NCBI RefSeq assembly: GCF_002934665.1
Contig: NZ_NIRS01000008.1
Span: forward strand, 124,001 to 188,000
DNA length: 64,000 nt
Direction: 5' to 3'
Origin: Pseudomonas laurylsulfatiphila
Lineage (GTDB): Bacteria; Pseudomonadota; Gammaproteobacteria; Pseudomonadales; Pseudomonadaceae
Part shown: in pieces, positions 52,309 to 61,019 of the stretch
How the letters are laid out: each line of letters starts with the position of its first letter
How positions within the stretch are numbered: the first letter of the stretch is position 1
The notes under the pieces: model-generated
Seen by the model: the letters and a program-made list of their open reading frames with translations, nothing else
Told to the model about the DNA's origin: nothing
The model's database searches: none
Made by a program: the position numbers and the translations under genes

Positions 52309-53625
52309 ATGCTGCATTTGTCCCGCCTTACCTCGCTGGCCCTGACGATCGCCCTGGTGATCGGCGCGCCTCTGGCGTTTGCCGCTCAACCGGCCCCGGC
52401 GGTTGCGCCGGCGGGCACTGCTGCGACCACCAAGGCGCCACTGCCGCTGGATGAGTTGCGCACCTTTGCCGAGGTGATGGACCGGATCAAGGCCGCTTAT
52501 GTCGAACCGGTGGACGACAAGACCCTGCTGGAAAACGCCATCAAGGGCATGCTCAGTAACCTCGACCCGCATTCGGCTTACCTCGGCCCTGAAGATTTCG
52601 CCGAGTTGCAGGAAAGCACCAGCGGTGAATTCGGTGGCCTGGGCATTGAAGTCGGCGCCGAAGACGGCTTCATCAAGGTGGTGTCGCCGATTGACGACAC
52701 CCCAGCTTCCAAGGCCGGCATTCAGGCCGGCGACTTCATCGTCAAGATCAACGGCCAGCCCACCCGCGGCCAGAGCATGACCGAAGCCGTCGACAAGATG
52801 CGCGGCAAGATCGGCCAGAAAATCACCCTGACCCTGGTGCGCGACGGCGGCACGCCGTTCGACGTGACCCTGTCCCGCGCCGTCATCCAGGTGAAGAGCG
52901 TGAAGAGCCAGCTGCTGGAATCGGGCTACGGCTACATCCGCATCACCCAGTTCCAGGTCAAGACCGGTGAAGAGGTTTCCAAGGCGCTGGCCAAGCTGCG
53001 CAAGGAGAACGGCAAGAAGCTCAAAGGCATCATCCTTGACCTGCGCAACAACCCGGGCGGGGTGTTGCAGGCGGCGGTGGAAGTGGTCGACCACTTCATC
53101 ACCAAGGGCCTGATCGTCTACACCAAGGGCCGCATCGCCAACTCCGAGCTGCGTTTCTCTGCCACCGGCAAGGACGAAAGCGAAGCCGTGCCAATGGTCG
53201 TGCTGATCAACGGCGGCAGCGCCTCGGCATCGGAAATTGTCGCCGGCGCCCTGCAGGACCAGAAGCGCGCCGTGGTGATGGGCACCACCAGTTTCGGCAA
53301 GGGCTCGGTGCAAACCGTGCTGCCGCTGAACAATGATCGCGCATTGAAGATCACCACGGCGCTGTATTACACGCCGAACGGCCGCTCCATTCAGGCCCAG
53401 GGCATCGTCCCGGACATCGAAGTGCGCAAGGCCAAGATCACCAGCGAGCAGGACAACGACTACTTCAAGGAAGCCGACTTGCAGGGTCACCTGGGCAACG
53501 GCAACGGCGGTGCGGACAAACCGACCGGCTCCAGCAAGGCCAAGCCGATGCCACAGGACGATGATTACCAACTGGCCCAGGCCCTGAGCCTGCTCAAAGG
53601 GCTGAGCATCACGTCCGGCCGTTGA
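52309..53625 (+). CDS. ctpA: Carboxy-terminal processing protease (S41)
   Basis: Periplasmic Ser/Lys protease of 438 residues. Signal peptide ending PLAFAAQ, PDZ domain (GGLGIEVGAEDGFIKVVSP, AGDFIVKINGQ) and the S41 core with nucleophile in INGGSASASEIVAGAL and general-base Lys in GTTSFGKGSVQ. It matches the shorter CtpA of P. aeruginosa, which with a lipoprotein partner degrades peptidoglycan hydrolases and so limits wall turnover. Being next to an amidase activator fits that role. The next gene begins at its stop codon. Confidence 0.94.
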   Translation: MLHLSRLTSLALTIALVIGAPLAFAAQPAPAVAPAGTAATTKAPLPLDELRTFAEVMDRIKAAYVEPVDDKTLLENAIKGMLSNLDPHSAYLGPEDFAELQESTSGEFGGLGIEVGAEDGFIKVVSPIDDTPASKAGIQAGDFIVKINGQPTRGQSMTEAVDKMRGKIGQKITLTLVRDGGTPFDVTLSRAVIQVKSVKSQLLESGYGYIRITQFQVKTGEEVSKALAKLRKENGKKLKGIILDLRNNPGGVLQAAVEVVDHFITKGLIVYTKGRIANSELRFSATGKDESEAVPMVVLINGGSASASEIVAGALQDQKRAVVMGTTSFGKGSVQTVLPLNNDRALKITTALYYTPNGRSIQAQGIVPDIEVRKAKITSEQDNDYFKEADLQGHLGNGNGGADKPTGSSKAKPMPQDDDYQLAQALSLLKGLSITSGR

Positions 53626-53627
53626 GG

Positions 53628-54404
53628 ATGCGCCTGCGGTACATTCTCGGTCTGCTTTGCTGTTTGGCGGGTGTTGTTCACGCAACGCCCGCCTCGACCA
53701 CCCCGCAAAAAGCCTACCTGACCCTGATCATCGATGACCTGGGGCAGAACCTGCCTAGGGATCGCCGCGTGTTGGCCCTGCCCGGCCCGGTGACCACGGC
53801 GATCATGCCCGACACGCCTCACGCCACCGAATTCGCCCGCGAAGCCCATCGCGCCGGAAAAATCGTCATTCTGCACATGCCCATGGATCCGGCCACCGGA
53901 CCGTTCGCCTGGCATCCCGAATTGCCTATCGATGAGCTGGAAAAGCGCCTGAACGCCGCCTTCAAAATGGTCCCGTACACCAGCGGCATCAACAATCACA
54001 TGGGCAGCCGCATGACCGCACAACCCGCGGCCATGGCCTGGTTGATGGCAGACTTGCAACAACGGCACAAATTCTTCGTCGACAGCCGCACCAGCGCCCA
54101 GACCGTGGCCGCGGCCGAAGCGCAGAAGATCGGCCTGGCCAGCGTTTCACGGGATGTGTTTCTCGACGATGAACGAACCGAAGCAGCGATCTTCAGCCAG
54201 TTGCAGACAGCGATCAGCCTCGCGCGCAAGCAGGGTTCGGCGGTGATGATCGGGCATCCGTATCCACAGACGCTCGCGGTGCTGGAGCGGGAGTTGCCGA
54301 AGCTGAAGGCTCAGGGCATCGAGTGGATTGATATCCGGCAGATGATCAGTGTGCGCGGTAATCGGGCGACTGCGGCGCATGGCAAGGATGGCGTTTACCG
54401 CTAA
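53628..54404 (+). CDS. Divergent polysaccharide deacetylase family protein (YibQ type)
   Basis: 258 residues from ATG 53628 (MRLRYILGLLCCLAGVVHA, a signal peptide); a TTG at 53622 overlapping the ctpA stop is possible. Deacetylase-like core: LTLIIDDLGQNLPRDRR, ALPGPVTTAIMPDTPHA, LHMPMDP, NNHMGSRMTAQ and VMIGHPYPQTLAVLER. The family is divergent from chitin/peptidoglycan deacetylases and its activity is not shown. Probably in one operon with envC and ctpA, so a role at the cell wall is a fair inference. Confidence 0.86.
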   Translation: MRLRYILGLLCCLAGVVHATPASTTPQKAYLTLIIDDLGQNLPRDRRVLALPGPVTTAIMPDTPHATEFAREAHRAGKIVILHMPMDPATGPFAWHPELPIDELEKRLNAAFKMVPYTSGINNHMGSRMTAQPAAMAWLMADLQQRHKFFVDSRTSAQTVAAAEAQKIGLASVSRDVFLDDERTEAAIFSQLQTAISLARKQGSAVMIGHPYPQTLAVLERELPKLKAQGIEWIDIRQMISVRGNRATAAHGKDGVYR

Positions 54405-54417
54405 CTCGCTACACCAC

Positions 54418-54507
54418 TGTGGGAGCGAGCCTGCTCGCGAAGGGGCCATAACAGTCGATGCTTATGTTGACTTTCAAACCGCTTTCGCGAGCAGGCTCGC
54501 TCCCACA
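54418..54507. repeat. REP doublet (family A)
   Basis: Inverted GTGGGAGCGAGCCTGCTCGC copies between convergent deacetylase and binding-protein genes. Confidence 0.9.
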
Positions 54508-54543
54508 TTGAATTGTGCCGGGCACAGGACTTGGCGATTGGAT

Positions 54544-55299
54544 TTAGAGATACCGCGCCATGATCTCGTCGACCTTGCCTTCCTTGCGCATCTGGTCCAG
54601 CGCCGCCTGGAGCTTGGCCACCGTCTCGTCCGGCACGTCCTTGTTCAGTGCCAGGTACAGTTCGGCACTGTTGAAACGCAGTACGGTTTTCAACCCGTTG
54701 ACCCCTTCCTGACGCGCCAGGTAGCGCCCGGCCGGGTCACCGGTGGCCCACAGGTCAATCTGCCCGTTGACCAGTTTTTTCGCGTTGTCCTGATCGCGCA
54801 GTACAACAATCGGATTGAGCCCCTGCTTGGCCAGCGTCTCGGCAATCGCGTCGCCCTTGTAGGCGCCGATCTTGTACTTGCGCGCATCATTCAAGGTTTC
54901 GAGGGTGATCTTGCTGTCAGCCTTGGCCAGCATGATCCAGTCGTCCGGGCCGATTGGGCCGACCCATTTGAACAGCTTCTCGCGATCCGGTAACCGCGCC
55001 ATGACGAACACGCCATAGCCGGGTTTTTCCAGGGTGAGTTTGTAGATTCGCTCCCAAGGGAAACGCAGGGTCAGGCTGTAGGTAATGTTGGCGCGCTTGA
55101 ATATCTCGCGGACGATATCGGTGGCGATGCCATCGATGTTCTCGTCCTGAGCGAAGTTCTTGCCATTCTTCGCCATGTTGTAGGGCGGGAAGTTTTCAGT
55201 CAGCAACACCATGTCGGTGTCGGGGCTGTCTTTTGCGTGTGCTCCGTTGATGAACAACAGAGAAGCGCTGGCAAGGACGAGAAGAAAGCGTTTAAGCAT
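54544..55299 (-). CDS. Periplasmic substrate-binding protein, SBP family 3, orphan
   Basis: 251 residues with a signal peptide (MLKRFLLVLASASLLFINGAHA) and the SBP_bac_3 pattern (LTENFPPYNMAKNGKN, GIATDIVREIFKRANI). Polar amino acids are the common ligands of the family. There is no permease or ATPase gene beside it, and the usual arginine/carboxylate signature is weak, so the ligand is open. It lies 78 bp downstream of hisF on the same strand but is probably a separate unit. Confidence 0.85.
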   Translation of the reverse strand: MLKRFLLVLASASLLFINGAHAKDSPDTDMVLLTENFPPYNMAKNGKNFAQDENIDGIATDIVREIFKRANITYSLTLRFPWERIYKLTLEKPGYGVFVMARLPDREKLFKWVGPIGPDDWIMLAKADSKITLETLNDARKYKIGAYKGDAIAETLAKQGLNPIVVLRDQDNAKKLVNGQIDLWATGDPAGRYLARQEGVNGLKTVLRFNSAELYLALNKDVPDETVAKLQAALDQMRKEGKVDEIMARYL

Positions 55300-55377
55300 G
55301 TCTGGCTACCGAAATCCATGGCGTGCCCAAGAGTGCCTTGGGCACGCCATGATGTCCACTGGCCTGCATTGGTTTAT

Positions 55378-56148
55378 TCAGCGCATCACAATTCCGCGAT
55401 GGGCCATATAAGCCTTGGCTTCCTGCACGGTGTATTCGCCGAAGTGGAAAATACTCGCCGCCAGAACCGCGCTGGCGTGACCTTCGATAATGCCGTCGGC
55501 CAGGTGTTGCAGGTTGCCGACGCCACCGGAAGCGATCACCGGAATGCCCAGCGCATCGCTGATGGCGCGGGTGACGCCCAGGTCGAAACCGTTTTTCATG
55601 CCGTCCTGGTCCATGCTGGTCAGCAGGATCTCGCCGGCACCCAGGCCTTCCATTTTCTTCGCCCATTCGACAGCGTCGAGACCGGTTGGCTTGCGCCCAC
55701 CGTGGGTGAAGATTTCCCAGCGCGGGGTTTCGCCCGGCCCGGAAACCTTCTTCGCGTCGATCGCGACCACGATGCACTGCGAACCGAAATGCTGCGCGGC
55801 TTCGCCGACGAACTCAGGGTTGAACACCGCTGCGGTGTTGATCGAAACCTTGTCCGCGCCGGCATTGAGCAGGTTGCGGATGTCCTGCACGGTACGCACG
55901 CCACCGCCCACGGTCAGCGGGATGAACACCTGGCTGGCCATGCGCTCGACGGTGTGCAGCGTGGTGTCGCGGCCATCGACGCTGGCAGTGATGTCGAGAA
56001 AGGTAATCTCGTCGGCGCCCTGCTCGTCATAGCGACGGGCGATTTCCACCGGGTCGCCGGCGTCGCGGATGTTTTCGAATTTCACACCCTTGACCACCCG
56101 GCCGTTGTCCACGTCCAGGCAAGGGATGATGCGTTTGGCCAGCGCCAT
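55378..56148 (-). CDS. hisF: Imidazole glycerol phosphate synthase, cyclase subunit
   Basis: With HisH makes imidazole glycerol phosphate and AICAR from PRFAR. 256-residue TIM barrel. First catalytic Asp in IIPCLDVDNGRVVKGV, second in LTSMDQDGMKNG; phosphate loops GGGVRTVQD and ASGGVGNLQH. Last gene of the his cluster here, 9 nt after hisA. Confidence 0.97.
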   Translation of the reverse strand: MALAKRIIPCLDVDNGRVVKGVKFENIRDAGDPVEIARRYDEQGADEITFLDITASVDGRDTTLHTVERMASQVFIPLTVGGGVRTVQDIRNLLNAGADKVSINTAAVFNPEFVGEAAQHFGSQCIVVAIDAKKVSGPGETPRWEIFTHGGRKPTGLDAVEWAKKMEGLGAGEILLTSMDQDGMKNGFDLGVTRAISDALGIPVIASGGVGNLQHLADGIIEGHASAVLAASIFHFGEYTVQEAKAYMAHRGIVMR

Positions 56149-56157
56149 GATCAGTCC

Positions 56158-56895
56158 TCAGCCTTTGTACGAATCGCAGAAAGCTTGCGCTTCGGCGACA
56201 TCGAGGGTGCCTTCGTAAATCGCACGGCCGGTGATTGCGCCGATGATGCCCGGCGCCTTGGCGTCGAGCAGGGTCTTGATGTCGCCCAGGTTGTGGATCC
56301 CGCCGGAAGCGATCACCGGGATCTTCGTTGCAGCAGCCAGCGCCGCGGTGAACGGGACGTTGCAGCCCTGCATCATGCCGTCTTTGGCGATGTCGGTATA
56401 AACGATGGCGGAAACGCCGTCGGCTTCGAACTGCTTGGCCAGGTCGATCACCTGGATGGTGCTGATTTCAGCCCAGCCGTCGGTGGCGACGAAACCGTCC
56501 TTGGCGTCCAGGCCGACGATCACCTTGCCCGGGAACGCACGGCAGGCTTCGGCAACGAAAGCCGGATCTTTCACGGCCTTGGTGCCGATGATCACGTAGC
56601 TAACGCCCGCTTTCACGTAGTGCTCGATGGTTTCCAGGGAGCGGATACCGCCGCCGATCTGGATCGGCAGGTTCGGGTAGCGTTTGGCGATGGCGGTGAC
56701 CACTTCGCCGTTGACCGGCTGGCCTTCGAATGCGCCGTTCAGGTCGACCAGATGCAGACGGCGGCAACCGCCCTCCACCCACTTGGCAGCCATGCTCACC
56801 GGGTCATCGGAGAACACTGTGGAATCTTCCATGCGGCCCTGGCGCAGACGAACACAGGCACCGTCTTTAAGATCGATAGCGGGAATAATCAGCAT
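56158..56895 (-). CDS. hisA: ProFAR isomerase
   Basis: Amadori isomerase that converts ProFAR to PRFAR, the substrate of HisF/HisH. 245 residues from ATG 56895 (MLIIPAIDLKDGACVRL); a start 15 nt upstream is unlikely. Catalytic Asp residues in PAIDLKDG and VYTDIAKDGMMQG; phosphate loops QIGGGIRS and IASGGIHNLGD. It lies between DUF2164 (42-nt gap) and hisF. Confidence 0.97.
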   Translation of the reverse strand: MLIIPAIDLKDGACVRLRQGRMEDSTVFSDDPVSMAAKWVEGGCRRLHLVDLNGAFEGQPVNGEVVTAIAKRYPNLPIQIGGGIRSLETIEHYVKAGVSYVIIGTKAVKDPAFVAEACRAFPGKVIVGLDAKDGFVATDGWAEISTIQVIDLAKQFEADGVSAIVYTDIAKDGMMQGCNVPFTAALAAATKIPVIASGGIHNLGDIKTLLDAKAPGIIGAITGRAIYEGTLDVAEAQAFCDSYKG

Positions 56896-56937
56896 CTGGC
56901 AAACCTTCAAATTTGAATGTTCAGCTTGGCTCGGAAA

Positions 56938-57195
56938 TCAGTTTTTCTCGAGCGCCCACAGGTCGCTTTCTATGCTTTCGAACCTCTCTTTGAGGTGCGC
57001 CTGCACATCGAAAATCGCCCTGTTGTAATAGTGCGGAGCAATTTCACGGGTAAACAGCTCAAGAATCTCCGCCGCCTCGAAAGAGCCGAGGTCGAGTTCA
57101 AAGCGGTCTTCCATGAAACGCTTGATCTTGCGATTGGCCTCGCTCTCCTGCTCGGGAGTGAGGGTCAGAATCGGCGGTTTCTTCTTGACGGCCAT
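56938..57195 (-). CDS. DUF2164 domain protein in the his cluster
   Basis: 85-residue acidic/basic helical protein of the DUF2164 family: KKKPPILTLTPEQESEANRK at the start, then FMEDRFELDLGSFEAAEILELF in two parts and YNRAIFDVQAHLKERFESIE. It begins at the base next to the hisH stop (57195/57196), so it is translated with hisH. Its position between hisH and hisA is conserved in pseudomonads. Function is unknown. Confidence 0.85.
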   Translation of the reverse strand: MAVKKKPPILTLTPEQESEANRKIKRFMEDRFELDLGSFEAAEILELFTREIAPHYYNRAIFDVQAHLKERFESIESDLWALEKN

Positions 57196-57834
57196 TTACC
57201 AGCGACCGTCCCACGCAGCGAAGTTCTGCAGCAACTGCAGGCCATGGGTATGGCTTTTCTCCGGGTGGAACTGCACGGCGAAACGCGAGCCTTCGGCCAG
57301 CGCCGCGGCGAAATCGACACCGTAGTGACCGCCACCCACTACCTGACGCGCATTGGCGGCGGCGATGTAGTAGCTGTGCACGAAATAGAAACGCGCCAGG
57401 TCAGGAATGTCGTGCCACAGCGGGTGACTGACCTTCTGCTTCACTTCGTTCCAGCCCATGTGCGGGACTTTCAGGTGCTCGCCGTCCTCGACCAGATCCT
57501 TGCCGAAGAACTTCACCGCGCCCGGGAACAGGCCGATGCAGTCGACGCCATCGTTCTCTTCGCTGGTGTCGAGCAAGGCTTGCATGCCCACACAGATGCC
57601 GAGGAACGGACGGTCTTGGCTGACTTCACGCACCAGCGAATCGAAGCCGAGGCGACGGATCTCCGCCATGCAATCGCGAATGGCGCCGACGCCGGGGAAA
57701 ACCACCCGGTCGGCTTCGCGAATCACGTTGGCATCGCTGGTGATCAGCACCTTGCCGGCACCGACGTGCTCGAGGGCCTTGGCCACCGAGTGCAGGTTGC
57801 CCATGCCGTAATCGATAACCGCGACTGTCTGCAT
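57196..57834 (-). CDS. hisH: Imidazole glycerol phosphate synthase, glutaminase subunit
   Basis: Class I glutamine amidotransferase of 212 residues that feeds ammonia to HisF. Nucleophile Cys in FLGICVGMQALL, catalytic His and Glu in FAVQFHPEKSHTHGLQ, oxyanion loop region VFPGVGAIRDC. Its ATG overlaps the hisB stop by one base (TAATG). Confidence 0.97.
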   Translation of the reverse strand: MQTVAVIDYGMGNLHSVAKALEHVGAGKVLITSDANVIREADRVVFPGVGAIRDCMAEIRRLGFDSLVREVSQDRPFLGICVGMQALLDTSEENDGVDCIGLFPGAVKFFGKDLVEDGEHLKVPHMGWNEVKQKVSHPLWHDIPDLARFYFVHSYYIAAANARQVVGGGHYGVDFAAALAEGSRFAVQFHPEKSHTHGLQLLQNFAAWDGRW

Positions 57835-58427
57835 TACAGGACGCCCTTGGTCGAAGGCATTTGCCCGGCCATGCGGTCATCGAGCTCGACGGCCATGCGC
57901 AGGGCGCGACCGAAAGCCTTGAACACGGTTTCGATCTGGTGGTGGGTGTTGTGCCCACGCAGATTGTCGATGTGCAAGGTGACGTTGGCGTGGTTGACGA
58001 AGCCCTGGAAGAATTCCTGGAACAGGTCAACGTCGAAGCCACCGACGGTGGCACGGGTGTAGGGAACATGCATCTGCAGGCCTGGACGGCCGGAGAAATC
58101 GATCACCACGCGCGACAGCGCTTCATCGAGCGGCACGTAGGCGTGACCGTAGCGACGGATGCCTTTCTTGTCGCCGATGGCTTTGGTGAAGGCCTGGCCG
58201 AGGGTGATACCGACGTCTTCCACAGTGTGGTGGTCATCGATATGCAGGTCGCCCTTGCTGACAATATCCAGGTCGATCAGCCCGTGACGGGCGATCTGGT
58301 CCAGCATGTGCTCAAGAAAAGGTACACCGATATCGAATCGGGCCTTTCCGGTGCCATCGAGGTTGATCGAGGCTTTGATCTGGGTTTCCAGAGTGTCGCG
58401 CTCGACAGACGCCTTACGTTCGGCCAT
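57834..58427 (-). CDS. hisB: Imidazoleglycerol-phosphate dehydratase
   Basis: Dehydrates imidazole glycerol phosphate to imidazole acetol phosphate; Mn-dependent. 197 residues from ATG 58427, which has GGAG 6 nt upstream, in preference to a GTG one codon earlier. Metal-binding His motifs: FLEHMLDQIARHG, DLHIDDHHTVED and the C-terminal GHNTHHQIE. It is the single-domain dehydratase, without the phosphatase half found in E. coli HisB. First gene of hisB-hisH-DUF2164-hisA-hisF. Confidence 0.97.
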   Translation of the reverse strand: MAERKASVERDTLETQIKASINLDGTGKARFDIGVPFLEHMLDQIARHGLIDLDIVSKGDLHIDDHHTVEDVGITLGQAFTKAIGDKKGIRRYGHAYVPLDEALSRVVIDFSGRPGLQMHVPYTRATVGGFDVDLFQEFFQGFVNHANVTLHIDNLRGHNTHHQIETVFKAFGRALRMAVELDDRMAGQMPSTKGVL

Positions 58428-58557
58428 CACCAGCTCCGCAAAATCATTGGGCGAAAAAGGCAGCCATTATAGGCGTGCGGGCGCCAAACAGAAACACGCG
58501 AGGTGATATGGCTGACGGAGTGAATTCATCAACCTCGAAGCTATACCTGTAATGACA

Positions 58558-58637
58558 TGTAGGAGCTGGCTTGCCAGCGATGCGGTGTGTCTGGCACACC
58601 GCGTTGCACTGATCGCCGCCAAGCCGGCTCCTACAGG
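58558..58637. repeat. REP doublet (family B), diverged
   Basis: TAGGAGCTGGCTTGCCAGCG and a diverged inverted partner (CCGCCAAGCCGGCTCCTAC) upstream of hisB, downstream of the OFA transporter. Confidence 0.85.
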
Positions 58638-58646
58638 GGGTTGGCG

Positions 58647-60311
58647 TTAGTGAAAGAGTACCGCCGTCTTCTGCAAGGTCACCCACACACCCCACGCCAA
58701 CGGAATACCCACCACCAGCCATGCCGCCACCGCCAGCGGCTTGGTGCCAGGCGCAGCTTTCCACTCCAGCACGGTACTGCTGTCAGCGCCTTTGTCATGG
58801 CCCAGCGCCTGCTCGGCGGCCAGTTCGGCGTCGGTCATGAAGTACTTGTCCGCCACCGGACGCACCAGCAGGTTGCACAGGAAACCCAGCACCAGCAGGC
58901 CGGCGAGGATGTACAGCGTGATGTCGTACGCTGCTGCACGCTCGACGCCGATGCTCAGCTGATATTCACGCAGGTAGTTCACCAGCACTGGACCGAGCAC
59001 GCCGGCAGCCGCCCACGCCGTCAGCAGTCGACCGTGAATCGCACCGACCATTTGCGTACCGAACAGGTCCGCCAGATACGCCGGAACAGTCGCGAAACCA
59101 CCGCCGTACATCGACAGGATGACGCAGAACGCCGCCACGAACAGCGCTATGCTGCCCAGGTGACCGAGGTTCGGAATCAGTCCGTACAGGGCAAAGCCCA
59201 AGGCGAAGAACACGAAGTAGGTGTTTTTGCGACCCAGGTAATCCGAGAACGAAGCCCAGAAGAAGCGCCCGCCGATGTTGAACAGGCTCAGCAAACCGGT
59301 GAAACCGGCCGCGATGGCGGCGATCGAAGCCAGCTGCGAAGCGTCGAGTTGGCCGAACGCCAGGTCATTGCCCAACAACTTGCCACCGAACACTTCCTGC
59401 AACAGCGGCGACGCCATGCCGAGGATGCCGATACCGGCCGATACGTTCAGGCACAGCACCAGCCACACCAGACGGAACTGCGGGGTCTTCCAGGCCACAT
59501 TCACGTGAACATGACGATGAGTAATCATCGCGTTCGAGGCTTTTTTCGCCGGGGCGGTCCAGCCTTCAGGCTTCCAGCCCGTTGGCGGGACGCGGTAGGA
59601 CAATGCACCACCGATCATGAACACGAAGTAGATCGCGGCCATGACCAGGAAGCTCTGCCACACGCCGACGCTGGTTGGCGAAGCGAAATGCCCCATCAGC
59701 GCTGCCGCCAGCGGAGCACCGACCATCGCGCCACCTCCGAAGCCCATGATCGCCATGCCGGTGGCCATGCCGCGCTTGTCCGGGAACCACTTGATCAGGG
59801 TCGAGACCGGAGAAATGTAGCCCAGGCCCAGGCCGATACCACCAATGACCCCGGAGCCGATCCACATCAGCCAGATCTGGTGGGTATACACGCCCAGCGC
59901 CGAAATCAGCAGGCCGCCGCACCAGCACAGCGCCGATACAACCCCTGCCTTGCGTGGCCCGGCATGTTCCAGCCAGCCACCCCAGATGGCGGCCGAGCAA
60001 CCCAGGAAGATGAAGAACAGGGTGTAGATCCAGCCGAGCATCGAAATCGGCCAGTCACACTGGGACGAAAAGACCTGTGCGATAAAACCCGTGTCCGCTG
60101 CGCAGGCCACTGGCGCCGTGATGCCCAGCGCCTTGGACAGCGGCAACCAGAACACCGAAAAGCCGTAGGCCATGCCGATGCACAAGTGGATGGCCAGCGC
60201 GGCCGGCGGTACCAGCCATCGGTTGAAACCGGGCTTGGCGATGATCCGCTCCTTGGACAGGAACGCGGGCTGGTCGGCGCTGAAGCCGTCCGCCGTGGTG
60301 CTCGTGGTCAT
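58647..60311 (-). CDS. OFA-family major facilitator transporter
   Basis: 554-residue MFS protein of the oxalate/formate antiporter family, from the ATG at 60311 (MTTSTTADGFSADQPAF). About 12 membrane segments; family-type blocks are IHLCIGMAYGFSVFWLPLS, GGIGLGLGYISPVSTLIKWF and GMAIMGFGGGAMVGAPLA. A cysteine-bearing loop (PVACAADTGF, SQCDWPIS) sits between the first two helices and could form a disulphide outside the membrane. The transported acid (oxalate, formate or another monocarboxylate) cannot be told. Divergent from the PanZ-like gene. Confidence 0.88.
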   Translation of the reverse strand: MTTSTTADGFSADQPAFLSKERIIAKPGFNRWLVPPAALAIHLCIGMAYGFSVFWLPLSKALGITAPVACAADTGFIAQVFSSQCDWPISMLGWIYTLFFIFLGCSAAIWGGWLEHAGPRKAGVVSALCWCGGLLISALGVYTHQIWLMWIGSGVIGGIGLGLGYISPVSTLIKWFPDKRGMATGMAIMGFGGGAMVGAPLAAALMGHFASPTSVGVWQSFLVMAAIYFVFMIGGALSYRVPPTGWKPEGWTAPAKKASNAMITHRHVHVNVAWKTPQFRLVWLVLCLNVSAGIGILGMASPLLQEVFGGKLLGNDLAFGQLDASQLASIAAIAAGFTGLLSLFNIGGRFFWASFSDYLGRKNTYFVFFALGFALYGLIPNLGHLGSIALFVAAFCVILSMYGGGFATVPAYLADLFGTQMVGAIHGRLLTAWAAAGVLGPVLVNYLREYQLSIGVERAAAYDITLYILAGLLVLGFLCNLLVRPVADKYFMTDAELAAEQALGHDKGADSSTVLEWKAAPGTKPLAVAAWLVVGIPLAWGVWVTLQKTAVLFH

Positions 60312-60536
60312 TGTATTTCCCCCAATTATTAGTAGGGTTCGCCAGCCACACTCCCGGCCTTTATGCACGCAGACATGACCGTTTTTTGCTGGAGCGCCTT
60401 GTTGTGCGACAACAGGTCGCAGAAGGACGGGCGAACGGGCAAAGGTTACCATCTGCCAGTGACAGAAAAACCAAACTGACATCACCTTTTGTACGTCGTC
60501 TGATCTCCATCGCTTAATGACCTCACAGGAATCACC

Positions 60537-60941
60537 ATGCCGATCATTGTCGAGCCGCTGAACCAAGCCACGTCCCAGGATCGGCAGGATCTGCAGAAGA
60601 TCTACCACGACGCTCCACACTGGCTGTTCGCCCCGTTTTCCGGCGAGGCGCAGTTGATCGAGGACTGCTTGCGCGACGGCACACTGATCGCCGGACGCTT
60701 CAACGATCGCCTGCTGGGCGCGGCCCGCTTGCAAAGGCACCCAGACGCCTGGCATTTGTCACAAATATGTGTGCGAAAAATTACCCGTCGCCGTGGTGTT
60801 GCCGAGCGACTGGTGGCCGAAGCGCAAAAAATGGCCGCTCAATCGGGCATGACGCTACGCCTGCTGGCACCTGCCGGGCACCTGGAAGCGCAGGCACTGG
60901 CCGCCAAGCTGAAACTGCCGCTGGATGTAGTACCTGAGTGA
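60537..60941 (+). CDS. GNAT-type PanZ/PanM-like acetyl-CoA sensor
   Basis: 134-residue GNAT-fold protein (LSQICVRKITRRRGVAERLVAEA is the acetyl-CoA binding region, given here in part as RRRGVAERL). In enterics PanZ binds acetyl-CoA and promotes maturation and feedback control of aspartate decarboxylase PanD. The N-terminal half (DLQKIYHDAPHWLF, FNDRLLGAARLQRHPDAW) fits that family. Whether this protein regulates PanD in Pseudomonas is not shown. It is followed by an AsmA-family gene. Confidence 0.75.
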   Translation: MPIIVEPLNQATSQDRQDLQKIYHDAPHWLFAPFSGEAQLIEDCLRDGTLIAGRFNDRLLGAARLQRHPDAWHLSQICVRKITRRRGVAERLVAEAQKMAAQSGMTLRLLAPAGHLEAQALAAKLKLPLDVVPE

Positions 60942-61019
60942 TCGCTGACCGGTCGTCCGTTCCGGGGCGCTATACTCCCCGGCTAAATTTTGAATTCGAC
61001 TAATTACAAGGACTCGCCC

